This document shows positions 1 through 7,520 of a stretch of 13,625 bases of DNA, piece by piece. This DNA comes from DAOPXV01 sp035352535 (GTDB lineage Bacteria > Muiribacteriota > UBA9980). The notes below the pieces were generated by a model. That model had not been told where the DNA came from. It did no database searches and worked only from the letters and a program-made list of their open reading frames with translations. A program made the position numbers and the translations under genes. The first letter of the stretch is position 1, and the number at the start of each line of letters is the position of its first letter. The stretch is from assembly GCA_964545075.1 (NCBI GenBank), contig CAZJFS010000120.1:1-13625 (forward strand). The letters run 5' to 3'.

Positions 1-366
1 TATCATTTTTATTTTATAAACGAGCCACTTTGCCTTTTTCGAATGCACGGGCAAAACATGCTTGGCAACGATAACCTGAAAAGCCACCTTGGCGCCTTTC
101 GCGCGCTCTGCTCGGCCATAAATAAGATCGGTTTTAGCGAGGTTCAATTGAACGGCGCCGTCGGCCGGCATTATTTAACTACCGCGATGGCCTGGCTTGA
201 AGTTCGAAATTATAAAAATTTCGAACAATTCCTTTATAAATCGCTTTCGTTTAAACGCGATCATTTAGCTTTGCTGATAAGCGTTTTAAATAAGCTTATA
301 GGAAGTGAATCGCTTTTTTATTTGTATTCGAAGTATCGCAATTTTAAAAGAATACATTCTTGTTAA
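1..366 (+). CDS. Family 2 glycosyltransferase, C-terminal fragment
   Basis: The reading frame is open from base 1, so this is the 3' end of a gene that begins outside the window; the Met at base 43 is internal. The visible 121 residues start with YHFYFINEPLCLFRMHGQNM. This matches the usual segment near the end of the catalytic domain of GT2 (GT-A fold) glycosyltransferases, where an 'x-INEPL-x-LYR-x-HG-x-NM' pattern closes the acceptor side. The rest is a helical tail rich in basic and aromatic residues, as in GT2 enzymes of surface polysaccharide synthesis. The donor-binding DxD region is not in the window, so sugar and acceptor are unknown. It converges on the HEAT gene, with only 28 bp between the two stop codons and no convincing terminator hairpin there. 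The family call rests on one short motif. Confidence 0.6.
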   Translation, partial: YHFYFINEPLCLFRMHGQNMLGNDNLKSHLGAFRALCSAINKIGFSEVQLNGAVGRHYLTTAMAWLEVRNYKNFEQFLYKSLSFKRDHLALLISVLNKLIGSESLFYLYSKYRNFKRIHSC

Positions 367-394
367 AAATAAAAATACTCCATCGGCTGGCTTT

Positions 395-1681
395 TTAATT
401 CCATACCACGCATTCGGGGAAATATCCCCTTGCGTATTCCGCGGCCCTTCTCACGTTTTCAACCCTTGAATTCAGCATCTCGCGCAGCACCGATATTATT
501 CCTGACATTCCGCATTTATATAGCGCGAAGATCGCGTTAGCAGCTACGCGCGGATTGCCGTCGCACGTGCTCATGAAAAGATTTTTTATGACGAAATCGC
601 GGTCTATCACGCCGCGTTCCTTCATCGTTAAAACGCCTTCCACGGCGTTGGCGCGGACGCGGGCATCGGCGTCCTCGAGAAACTTTTTGAAATTGTTTGA
701 AAGCTCGGCCGGGGCGAAGTGTGAAAAAATCTTTATCAGCGTGGCTTTTCTGTAAGCGTTGTCGTGCGCGATATTGATCTCATAGTGGAGCGCGTAAGCC
801 GCGTGGAGTTCATCGATCTTTTTCATTGAATTGATTATGATCTGAAGGTTTTCCCTGCGCCCGGTGAATTCCAGAAAGTAAAGCTCGAAAAGATCCTTTA
901 TAGCTGATTTTTCGCGGAGCGCTCCCAGGGATGAAATGGCGCCGGCCCTTACGCAGCCGTCGGCGTCGCTTAAAAGTCCGATGAGTAAAGCTGATGATTC
1001 CGGTGAGGGCATGCGGCCGAGGGCGTAAGCATATGAAGCTTTTTCCGAAGCCGTTAAGGCTTTTGGAATAAGGCCGGATATGAAATCCAGAGTTCCATGC
1101 TCGCCGCTTTCGTATAACGCTATGGCCGCTTCCGCGGTAAGTCTTGCATGGCCCTCATAAAGTTTTTTCTTGTATTCCGTTTTAAGTAAAGCGTTTTCGG
1201 GATCGAGTTTTATCGAGCATGCGTTGGCGCGGACCCTGGCGTCGGCGTCCCTTAGAAATTCAAGCGTCATTTCTCCGCCGATATCGGTTCCCAGAGTTCT
1301 TGCGATAACCGCGGCCGTCCTGACCACTTTCGAGCGTATGGCTTCGGCTTTCTCTTCGCGGTAGCGTTCGAGCGCGAACTCAAGCGCCTCGCGGCTTTGG
1401 AATTTTGAAAGCGAATCGTACATGGCGATTTTTATTTGAGCGTCGCAGGAATCTATGTTGGCTTTAAAGAACGTGAGCGATTTGTCCGCTTTTTTATCTC
1501 CGAGAATTTTGATGGCCATTAATTTTAGCGCCGGCTCTTTTTCGGTGCTTAAAAAGCAATACAGCTCTTCGACGATTGAAGGCAGCAATGATTCTGAATT
1601 TGTGAGGGCGCCGAGAGCGTATTCCCTTACGGCGAGATCGTCTGATTTCAGCATTCGCGTGATTTCATATTGTTTGTTCAT
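395..1681 (-). CDS. HEAT-repeat protein, last gene of the pilus operon
   Basis: A 428-residue protein made of repeated helix pairs of the HEAT / PBS-lyase type. Typical units read 'D-x-D-x-x-V-R-x-x-A-x-x-x-L', seen near residues 14-26, 145-157, 239-252, 337-350 and 375-388. The ten residues DADARVRANA occur twice without change (145-154 and 337-346). There is no signal peptide or membrane segment, so it should be cytoplasmic. HEAT solenoids usually serve as protein-binding scaffolds; no enzymatic motif is visible. Its ATG overlaps the stop of the PilP-like gene in an ATGA junction, with a GGGAG ribosome site ahead, so translation is probably coupled and it belongs to the pilus operon. In many pilMNOPQ operons this position holds the secretin gene pilQ. 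A role in binding the cytoplasmic parts of the machine (PilB or PilM) is only an inference. Confidence 0.85.
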   Translation of the reverse strand: MNKQYEITRMLKSDDLAVREYALGALTNSESLLPSIVEELYCFLSTEKEPALKLMAIKILGDKKADKSLTFFKANIDSCDAQIKIAMYDSLSKFQSREALEFALERYREEKAEAIRSKVVRTAAVIARTLGTDIGGEMTLEFLRDADARVRANACSIKLDPENALLKTEYKKKLYEGHARLTAEAAIALYESGEHGTLDFISGLIPKALTASEKASYAYALGRMPSPESSALLIGLLSDADGCVRAGAISSLGALREKSAIKDLFELYFLEFTGRRENLQIIINSMKKIDELHAAYALHYEINIAHDNAYRKATLIKIFSHFAPAELSNNFKKFLEDADARVRANAVEGVLTMKERGVIDRDFVIKNLFMSTCDGNPRVAANAIFALYKCGMSGIISVLREMLNSRVENVRRAAEYARGYFPECVVWN

Positions 1682-2337
1682 TTTTTTTCTCCCTGTGCGC
1701 CTTGCGTCGGAAGTTGAGCGTTAGCGTTCGCGCCGGCGGTGAAATAGATTCTGGACGTGGATTGGTCGATCAGATTTTCGAATATGACATATCTTTCGTT
1801 AGCCGCTTTAAGCCTTAAGTTGGAATTCGGGAAAAAATCTCCGGTTTTTACCACGGTCAACCTGCTGTCGCTGGCCCGAGTTTTGAAAAGCGCGGTCATG
1901 CTTCCGGGCGTGTTATAAAAGCCGACGTAGGTGAGATCGGCGGGGTTAAGTATTACGGCATACGTCTTCTTTAATTCGTCGCCCGTTTCACCCAGCTCCA
2001 TTTCGCGCGACGAAGTGATCCGTGGCACGAATATATTTTTAGCCTGGAAGGTATATTCTTTAGGAAGCTTTACCTTGTCGAAATTTTCGATTTTAAGTGA
2101 TTTGATGTCGTATAAAAGCTTCTGATAGTCGTTTTCCTCAAAGCCTACCATTTTAGGATCGGCGGATTGGCCGGGTTGAACGGTCCCTGGAATATATGCG
2201 TCGGCCACTTTGGCTGGATCGGGTGTGGGAGCGGCCACAAAGGACGAAAAAGTTTCCTTTATGACGTTGCCGAACTGCATATAAATAGACAGCGCTATTA
2301 TTATTAAAATTATTATCGTTGTTCTGCTTCTAAACAT
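1678..2337 (-). CDS. PilP/GspC-like inner-membrane protein (HR-type domain)
   Basis: A 219-residue single-pass protein. A hydrophobic anchor at residues 6-20 follows a short basic N-terminus. Next comes a Pro-rich linker (about 35-60), then a periplasmic region. The segment KNIFVP at 100-105 resembles the 'R-x-P-F' stretch that opens the folded part of PilP and GspC. Residues 136-198 follow the beta pattern of the HR/PilP domain: 'L-x-Y-V-G-F', a short loop, 'A-L-F-K-T', a 'V-V-K-T-G-D-F-F' turn, and 'Y-V-I-F-E-N'. Known PilP and GspC link the inner-membrane platform to the secretin. The gene follows pilO by 17 bp, the normal place for pilP, and its stop overlaps the HEAT gene start. PilP is usually a lipoprotein, but no lipobox Cys is present here; the transmembrane anchor is more like GspC. 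Position supports the call more than sequence does. Confidence 0.6.
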   Translation of the reverse strand: MFRSRTTIIILIIIALSIYMQFGNVIKETFSSFVAAPTPDPAKVADAYIPGTVQPGQSADPKMVGFEENDYQKLLYDIKSLKIENFDKVKLPKEYTFQAKNIFVPRITSSREMELGETGDELKKTYAVILNPADLTYVGFYNTPGSMTALFKTRASDSRLTVVKTGDFFPNSNLRLKAANERYVIFENLIDQSTSRIYFTAGANANAQLPTQGAQGEKK

Positions 2338-2354
2338 TTATTTCACTCTGCCGT

Positions 2355-2915
2355 TTATTTTTTTATATAACTTGTAAGATCGTATGAATAGGTTATTTTT
2401 TCTTCCGAAAAACTTGAAACTATCTTTAGCTTGTCTATAAATATAGTGTTGGTGCAGTTTTCCATGCACCATAAAAATTTTTTGAAAGCCTTGTAAGTGG
2501 ATTTGCATTCGAGCTTGATGCTCATAGGATATATTTGAAGGGCGGACGTGGTTTCGGAAGGGTTGAAAATATTGAGGTTGATGACTTCCACGTCGCATTC
2601 CTGAGCGAGATTTTGTATCTGGTCCGCGACTACGCCGAAATTTTTTATCGATGGCAGGATAACCTTTATGTTTTCCTCGATTTTGGCGAGCTGGGCCATA
2701 AGATCACCGTATCTGGGTGATTTTTCAAACTGCTTGACGTTTATCTGCGTTTGCGGCGCTTCAATTCTTGTGGCGGCGTCGTAAGCCGCCTGGGCGGCGT
2801 TCAATTTTTGCTTGACGTAAAAATTGACATAGGCATAGTATGTTATAGCTATAGCTATAAAAAATATCATCGTTATGGGGAATATTTTTTTCTGAATCAG
2901 CTGGGTACGGTCCAT
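2355..2915 (-). CDS. pilO: Type IV pilus inner-membrane platform protein PilO
   Basis: A 186-residue bitopic protein with a short basic cytoplasmic tail, a membrane segment at about 11-30, a helical stretch (35-85) and a C-terminal ferredoxin-like domain. The signature is in residues 129-165: 'Y-P-M-S-I-K-L-E-C', then 'Y-x-x-F-x-x-F-L' and 'I-F-I-D-K-L-K-I', matching the PilO pattern. PilO pairs with PilN in the periplasm and aligns the pilus machine. The start is the ATG at 2915 because an AGGAA ribosome site lies 6 nt ahead; a GTG two codons upstream would touch that site. It lies 16 bp after pilN and 17 bp before the PilP-like gene. Two Cys in the periplasmic domain (150 and 154) could form a disulfide. 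GspM is the type II secretion analogue and cannot be fully excluded. Confidence 0.82.
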   Translation of the reverse strand: MDRTQLIQKKIFPITMIFFIAIAITYYAYVNFYVKQKLNAAQAAYDAATRIEAPQTQINVKQFEKSPRYGDLMAQLAKIEENIKVILPSIKNFGVVADQIQNLAQECDVEVINLNIFNPSETTSALQIYPMSIKLECKSTYKAFKKFLWCMENCTNTIFIDKLKIVSSFSEEKITYSYDLTSYIKK

Positions 2916-2931
2916 TGGCACTTCCTGCTAA

Positions 2932-3558
2932 TTAATTTTTGGGCGCGGCTTTTTCTTCGGGAGTTATAGCGGGAAACTGGAGCATCGCGGCGTTTTCATG
3001 GTTGAAAGTTATGAGGAATCTCAGGCTTTTTTGCATGTTTATGTTATCGCCCGCTATTTTTTTCAGATCGACGTTTGTAAATGCCCTCGCCGTCTGGAGC
3101 TTTTTTACGAACTCAGTAATATTATCGGCATTCGAACTCATTCCCTCTATACCTAATTCATTGTTTTTTTCGGCATTGTTATATATTTTGGTTATAAAAA
3201 TTTCGCTGGTCATCGCGTCTTCCAGAGCCTGGAAAAAATTGTACAGAAGAGGTTTCTGGCCCGTGAATTTTCCAAGCTGCGTTACCTTTTGATTTATCGA
3301 GGCGAGGTTGTCGCGGTCGATGAACTGCTTGTTTTCGACGTTCTTTTTTAACGCGTCGTTTTTTGCGACCCGCGCCTTTACTTCAGCCGTTTTGGCTTCA
3401 TATTCGCTTATCCGCGAAACGTATTCCGCGCGCGTTCCATTGAGGCCGTATAGCCATAATACCGATATTACTACGGTAAGAAGAAAAGCGCCTAATATAG
3501 GCCAGTTCACCTTCTGATAGATTTTCGCGTTGCTTTTTATATTAAGTTTTACTTTCAT
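2932..3558 (-). CDS. pilN: Type IV pilus inner-membrane platform protein PilN
   Basis: A 208-residue bitopic protein: cytoplasmic N-terminus (1-18), membrane segment (19-37), coiled region (41-95) and periplasmic domain. The domain has the PilN order 'L-L-Y-N-F-F-Q-A-L-E-D' (104-114), 'I-F-I-T-K-I' (120-125), 'I-E-G-M-S-S' (137-142) and 'F-V-K-K-L-Q-x-A-x-x-F-x-x-V-D-L' (150-165). In known systems PilN binds PilM through an N-terminal INLLP motif and pairs with PilO in the periplasm. Here the N-terminus reads MKVKLNIKSN, so the canonical motif is missing or strongly altered. The ATG overlaps the last 17 bp of pilM and is preceded by GAGG at 8 nt, so translation is probably coupled. The tail after residue 195 is a short Pro/Ala/Lys-rich extension. 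Confidence 0.83.
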   Translation of the reverse strand: MKVKLNIKSNAKIYQKVNWPILGAFLLTVVISVLWLYGLNGTRAEYVSRISEYEAKTAEVKARVAKNDALKKNVENKQFIDRDNLASINQKVTQLGKFTGQKPLLYNFFQALEDAMTSEIFITKIYNNAEKNNELGIEGMSSNADNITEFVKKLQTARAFTNVDLKKIAGDNINMQKSLRFLITFNHENAAMLQFPAITPEEKAAPKN

Positions 3559-4675
3559 TTGAGATCCCTCCGCATATTGCCCCTAACAAAGGGAGAAACT
3601 GATTCACTATATCGTCTTCGACGGGCGTTCCGTCAACATATTTAGCTTTAACTATCGAAGAAGCCTTTTTGGCAGGCGTATTGAGTATCCCGCCGATCGT
3701 GACCTCGATATTGTTGAAATTGGAGCCGCCGCCGAATAAAATAATTTCATCGATTTTTTCCTCGAAATATTGCGTGAAGTAGCTCTCGAAAATATAAAAG
3801 ATTCCGCGCGTCAGTTCCATAAAAGACGGTTTTATAGTTATAAAATTTTTAATTTTTTCCTGTTGAGGCACGTATTCGGGCAGAAAAAAGAGCTCGTTTT
3901 TTTTGAATTTTTCGGATTCGGAAGTGGATATCTGCATGGCGTTCGTAACATCTATCGTAAAATTATACCCGCCGCCGTATAATGTTTGCATCGCCCTCAG
4001 ATGCGCTCCTTTAAATATCGAGACCGTAGTGGTCGTGTGCCCCATGTTGACGACGGCGATATTCGAATCGCCCGCGGCGTCGAGGTAAGCATATAACGTT
4101 TCAAAAGCGAGAACGGATGAGCAGGAAACGAAGTCCGGCTCGGCGACCGCGTCGCAAAAAAAATCATTCAGCGCTTCGTAATTTTTTTTCAGCGTAGCCA
4201 TTACCAGAACGCTGTAACTTTTGTCGTGGCTTTCTATAGTGTCGCTTATTATCTCCCAGAATTCGTAGGGATGAGGAAGGTTCGGTTCGATGCCGGCTCT
4301 TATCGCTTCCTTGAATTTCGGCGAATCAGGCGATTCCTCGACGGTAAGAAATTTGAGCACTGAAAAGTTATCCGGCAGGGATATGAAAAAGCTGTTCGAT
4401 TCCGCGGCGAAATTTTCGAGCAAGGCTTCTATTTTGCCAATTATAATCTCGGATTCGGAAGATATGTCATCGTAGTAAGATATCTTGTTCATTATGGTCG
4501 GGGAATTTACGGACGACAGATTTTTAATGGTTATATCGCCGCCTTTTTTGAATCCGTGCAGAACTTTTATCGTATGGGAACCGATATCTACGGCCATGAC
4601 GGAATCGTCGTTTCCTTCAAAAACGCGTTTTTGGAATAATGATGTTATTTTAGCGAAAACGTCTTTAAGGTTCAA
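3542..4675 (-). CDS. pilM: Actin-like type IV pilus assembly protein PilM
   Basis: A 377-residue cytoplasmic protein of the FtsA/PilM actin-like family. Phosphate-1 motif: AVDIGSHTIKVL (28-39). Phosphate-2 region: VVNMGHTTTTVSI (208-220). Adenosine motif: LFGGGSN (313-319). PilM forms a cytoplasmic ring that binds the PilN tail and contacts the assembly ATPase. The start is a TTG at 4675: no ATG lies before the phosphate-1 motif except the Met inside it, and a strong GGAGGA site sits 7 nt ahead of the TTG, embedded in the last codons of pilB. Only 3 bp separate it from the pilB stop, suggesting coupling. The phosphate-2 loop has Asn (210) where the family normally has Asp, so nucleotide handling may differ. 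The N-terminal lead of about 26 residues is longer than usual. GspL is the type II secretion counterpart, but it is fused to a membrane domain, absent here. Confidence 0.88.
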   Translation of the reverse strand: MNLKDVFAKITSLFQKRVFEGNDDSVMAVDIGSHTIKVLHGFKKGGDITIKNLSSVNSPTIMNKISYYDDISSESEIIIGKIEALLENFAAESNSFFISLPDNFSVLKFLTVEESPDSPKFKEAIRAGIEPNLPHPYEFWEIISDTIESHDKSYSVLVMATLKKNYEALNDFFCDAVAEPDFVSCSSVLAFETLYAYLDAAGDSNIAVVNMGHTTTTVSIFKGAHLRAMQTLYGGGYNFTIDVTNAMQISTSESEKFKKNELFFLPEYVPQQEKIKNFITIKPSFMELTRGIFYIFESYFTQYFEEKIDEIILFGGGSNFNNIEVTIGGILNTPAKKASSIVKAKYVDGTPVEDDIVNQFLPLLGAICGGISNESKT

Positions 4676-4678
4676 CGA

Positions 4679-6502
4679 TTAATCCTCCATGGATATATTT
4701 TTAAGCTCTTCGATGGTGGTTTCGCCCTGATTGACCTTTTCGAGACACGCGTCCCGAAGCGTGGTCATTCCTTCCTCCATGGCCATTTTTTTTACTTTGA
4801 ATATCGACTGGGTTTTGGATATGTTTTCTTTTATGGTATCTGTTATATTGAAAAATTCGAATATGCCTATGCGGCCGAGATAACCTGTGTAGGAACAAAT
4901 GTCGCAACCCGCGCCCTTATAAAGTTTTCCTTCGAGAGGGATCGGCTGCATTTGCAGCGCAGAGAATTCAGCCTCGACATTTTCCACGAGCGTTTTACAG
5001 TTGTTGCATATTTTTCTGACGAGGCGCTGGGCGATTATAACGTTGACGCAATCCATGAAAAGGTTGACGTCGACGTCGAGTGATTTTACGCGAGAAATGA
5101 CCTCTACCGCGTGATTGGCGTGAACCGTCGAGAACACGAGATGGCCCGTCATCGAGGCGTTAACGGCTATATTTGCCGATTCGGGATCGCGGATTTCACC
5201 TATCATTATGACGTCCGGATCCTGGCGCAATATCGAGCGCAGCCCCATGGCGAAAGTGAGAGATTTGAGCGGGTCGATCTTGTTTATGAATACCTGCGTC
5301 TGATGTATTCCTTCAAGCTGGAATTCAACGGGGTCCTCGACCGTTATGATCTTTTTCCTGCCGTCGTTTATCTGAAGAAGCGATGAATACAGCGTCGTGG
5401 TTTTTCCCGATCCGGTGGGGCCGGTTACCAATACCATTCCATAAGGCTTGGTGATCTTTTGTTTATATGTTTCGAGGTTTTTAGGCGTGAAGCCGAGCTT
5501 CGTTATATCGAGAGGAACGACCCGCCTGTTTAAAATTCTTATTACTACGTTCTGTCCGTATATCGAAGGGAATATGGAAACGCGGAAATCGACGAAGGCG
5601 CCTTCTATGCGAAGCTTGAAGCTGCCGTCGAGAGGCATGTTCCTTTCGGCTATGTCGAGGTTGGCTATGACCTTGATGCGTGAAATTATAGGGTCGTGAG
5701 CTTCTTTTTCAACGCTGTACTGGTCGTAAAGCTCGCCGTCGATACGAAATCTTACGCGGCAAACGTTTTCGGCCCTTTCGATATGTATGTCCGACGCCTG
5801 TTTCCGGACCGCTTCGATGATCGTCTTGTTGACGAATGTTATTACCGGGCGTTGTCTCGATTCGGTAAGCGCGTCTTCAAGATCATTCTGGTCCTGGCCC
5901 GACTGAGTGACGAATTCAAGGTTCAAGTCTTCGATTATTTCATTGATGTTTATCGATTTAGCCTGGTTTTTTTTGTCGACGACTTCAGCGCTTTTTATCG
6001 CCGTTCCGAAAACTTTCTGAGGGATCGATTCGGCCTGCGTTCTCTGAACCGGCGAGGAATCAAGGTATTTATTCTTAAGTCTGACTATTTCGGTTTTTTG
6101 AGAGACGACGAGTTTTACGTTAAGGCCGGTTATCATTCTTATGCTCTGCACGGAAAAAAAGCTCGAAGGGTCCGATGTCGCGATCGTTAGCAGGTTTCCT
6201 TCGCGGGAGATCGGTACCAGGTTTTGTATTTTTATCAGATTTGACGGAAGAAGGCCGATTACGGTTTTCGGCGCCTCGAATTTTTTCAGGTCGACGAAGT
6301 CGAGGTTTGACTGTATCGCGAGAGCTTTATACAGATTTGTTTCATCGATCAGTTTTTTTTCGATTATTGCTTCGAAAAGGGGCTTTCTGCGGGCCTGACA
6401 TTCGTTTACAAGCGAAGATATGTCCTCTTTTTTCATGAGGTTCATGGATAAAATTATGTCTTCGAGTTTTTTTGATTGGAATGAAATTGTATTTTCGCTC
6501 AT
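4679..6502 (-). CDS. pilB: Pilus/pseudopilus assembly ATPase PilB/GspE
   Basis: A 607-residue secretion ATPase that powers pilin addition at the inner membrane. The N-terminal MshEN/T2SSE_N region covers about 10-147, with 'G-L-L-P-x-x-L' at 83-89. A linker (150-215) follows, then the N2 domain with SDIHIE (237-242) and the ATPase core: Walker A GPTGSGKTT (361-369), Asp box ITVEDPVEF (386-394), Walker B region RQDPDVIMIGEIRD (426-439) and His box TGHLVFSTVHANHA (452-465). Four Cys (499, 502, 533, 536) with the trailing 'Y-T-G-Y-L-G-R' form the zinc site typical of PilB/GspE and absent from PilT. All catalytic elements look intact. The ATG has GGTGAG 5 nt ahead. It is 23 bp after a prepilin gene and 3 bp before pilM. 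Whether it is PilB or GspE is not decidable from this protein; the adjoining pilMNO genes favour PilB. Confidence 0.93.
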   Translation of the reverse strand: MSENTISFQSKKLEDIILSMNLMKKEDISSLVNECQARRKPLFEAIIEKKLIDETNLYKALAIQSNLDFVDLKKFEAPKTVIGLLPSNLIKIQNLVPISREGNLLTIATSDPSSFFSVQSIRMITGLNVKLVVSQKTEIVRLKNKYLDSSPVQRTQAESIPQKVFGTAIKSAEVVDKKNQAKSININEIIEDLNLEFVTQSGQDQNDLEDALTESRQRPVITFVNKTIIEAVRKQASDIHIERAENVCRVRFRIDGELYDQYSVEKEAHDPIISRIKVIANLDIAERNMPLDGSFKLRIEGAFVDFRVSIFPSIYGQNVVIRILNRRVVPLDITKLGFTPKNLETYKQKITKPYGMVLVTGPTGSGKTTTLYSSLLQINDGRKKIITVEDPVEFQLEGIHQTQVFINKIDPLKSLTFAMGLRSILRQDPDVIMIGEIRDPESANIAVNASMTGHLVFSTVHANHAVEVISRVKSLDVDVNLFMDCVNVIIAQRLVRKICNNCKTLVENVEAEFSALQMQPIPLEGKLYKGAGCDICSYTGYLGRIGIFEFFNITDTIKENISKTQSIFKVKKMAMEEGMTTLRDACLEKVNQGETTIEELKNISMED

Positions 6503-6525
6503 TTTAACTCACCATAAATTTTATT

Positions 6526-6948
6526 TTATAAATTTTTATATCGCGGGTCCGTTGATTTAACATCGTAAGCTCCGGTGTAAACATCAGTTGAAAGGCAAGT
6601 GTTTACGTAATCGTCCTTGGTTATTATCCATACGTTTGAATGCGTTACCGGATCGACCGGGAAGCTTCTGAGGTAATTCGGAACGAGTTCGTCGAGCGTC
6701 GGGTACTTTCCGGGCGGGCTTTTGGTAAGGCTTACCTCATAATATGTGTCTATGGCTTTTCTTATTTCGGTTAATGTCTGTTTGAGCGCGCTCGCTTTTG
6801 CGTTTTCGACCGCCCCTTCCTGATAATAGACTGTCGTGCCGATAAGTATTAGCGCGATAAATATTGTGGTTACAAACTCAAGAAGCGATATTCCACGATA
6901 ATTTATATAAATTTTGTTTTTCAGCGGTCTAACCGGTGTGATTATCAT
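6526..6948 (-). CDS. Type IV prepilin / GspG-like pseudopilin (second)
   Basis: A 140-residue prepilin. A 19-residue basic leader ends in Y-R-G, followed by ISLLEFVTT, so prepilin peptidase should cut after Gly19; the mature protein starts with Ile and has the conserved Glu at position 5. The hydrophobic assembly helix spans about 20-42. The soluble part has 'Y-P-T-L-D-E-L-V-P-N-Y-L-R-S-F-P-V-D-P' (82-100), the GspG/PilE-type turn, and ends 'Y-D-V-K-S-T-D-P', common in GspG-like pseudopilins. The start is the ATG at 6948 because AGGAA lies 5 nt ahead; an in-frame TTG 33 bp upstream has no ribosome site. Only one Cys is present, so there is no pilin disulfide loop. It lies 26 bp after the other prepilin gene and 23 bp before pilB. 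At 121 mature residues it is small, suiting a major pseudopilin or a short pilin. Confidence 0.87.
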   Translation of the reverse strand: MIITPVRPLKNKIYINYRGISLLEFVTTIFIALILIGTTVYYQEGAVENAKASALKQTLTEIRKAIDTYYEVSLTKSPPGKYPTLDELVPNYLRSFPVDPVTHSNVWIITKDDYVNTCLSTDVYTGAYDVKSTDPRYKNL

Positions 6949-6974
6949 AAATTTTCCTGTCTTATTTAATTTTT

Positions 6975-7463
6975 TTACCAATTGGTATAAATTGTTCCGT
7001 TCAGTCCTGTATTTGAGGCCGATGTCCTGATATTGAAGATCTCGTCGGTGCCCTGCGCCACGTATGATCTTCCGAAGGTAAGGTACGGCAGGTTGGTCGT
7101 AGTTTCGATGAAGTCTTTCCAGACATAAACCCCGGTTGAAGGTGCGTACTGCCAGCGGGCTCCGAAAGGTTCGATTTCCATGCGCCGAAGATACCGGTCT
7201 CTAAGCAGAACATCTATGGAACGTGGATAACCGGTGGTGCTCTCAAGGAGGTTTTCGGAGGTATCCTTATTGTATTTTTCTATCGCGTTGCGCACGTTTA
7301 AAAGGTTTGTTTTCAAGTTCTCCTCGATGTTTTGAACAACGTAGATCTTGCCCACGGGTAAAACGACCGAAGCGGCTATCGTGAGAATTATCATTGTCAA
7401 AATGAGCTCTAGAAGTGAAAGTCCTTTTAAATTAAAGCGGATTTTGAAAAAAATTTTTAACAT
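6975..7463 (-). CDS. Type IV prepilin / GspG-like pseudopilin (first gene of operon)
   Basis: A 162-residue prepilin. A 14-residue leader rich in Lys/Arg ends in L-K-G, followed by LSLLELILTM, giving a cleavage site after Gly14, a Leu at +1 and the conserved Glu at +5. The assembly helix runs to about residue 42. The soluble part carries 'G-Y-P-R-S-I-D-V-L-L-R-D-R-Y-L-R-R-M-E-I-E-P-F-G-x-x-W-Q-Y' (78-106), the GspG-type signature. There is no Cys. The start is taken as the ATG at 7463; an in-frame TTG 27 bp upstream lacks a ribosome site, and the ATG itself has only a weak purine stretch ahead. It heads the eight-gene operon and faces the control region at 7464-7691. It is clearly a paralogue of the next gene at the level of fold. 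Which of the two is the major subunit cannot be told. Confidence 0.86.
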   Translation of the reverse strand: MLKIFFKIRFNLKGLSLLELILTMIILTIAASVVLPVGKIYVVQNIEENLKTNLLNVRNAIEKYNKDTSENLLESTTGYPRSIDVLLRDRYLRRMEIEPFGARWQYAPSTGVYVWKDFIETTTNLPYLTFGRSYVAQGTDEIFNIRTSASNTGLNGTIYTNW

Positions 7464-7520
7464 ATGATTCTTATCGGTTTTATTTTTCAATTATTTATTA
7501 TTTAAAATAAATAAAGTGTG

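Noticed and set aside
367..394. Possible terminator between the glycosyltransferase and HEAT genes
   Set aside because: Only a short A-run and T-run can pair; there is no GC stem, so I do not call it.
2338..2598. 86-codon minus-strand frame overlapping pilO
   Set aside because: It is in another frame of the same strand over the conserved PilO C-terminal domain; composition looks random.
5696..6190. 164-codon open frame on the plus strand
   Set aside because: It is antisense to pilB, whose domain order is complete; no ribosome site and no family resemblance.
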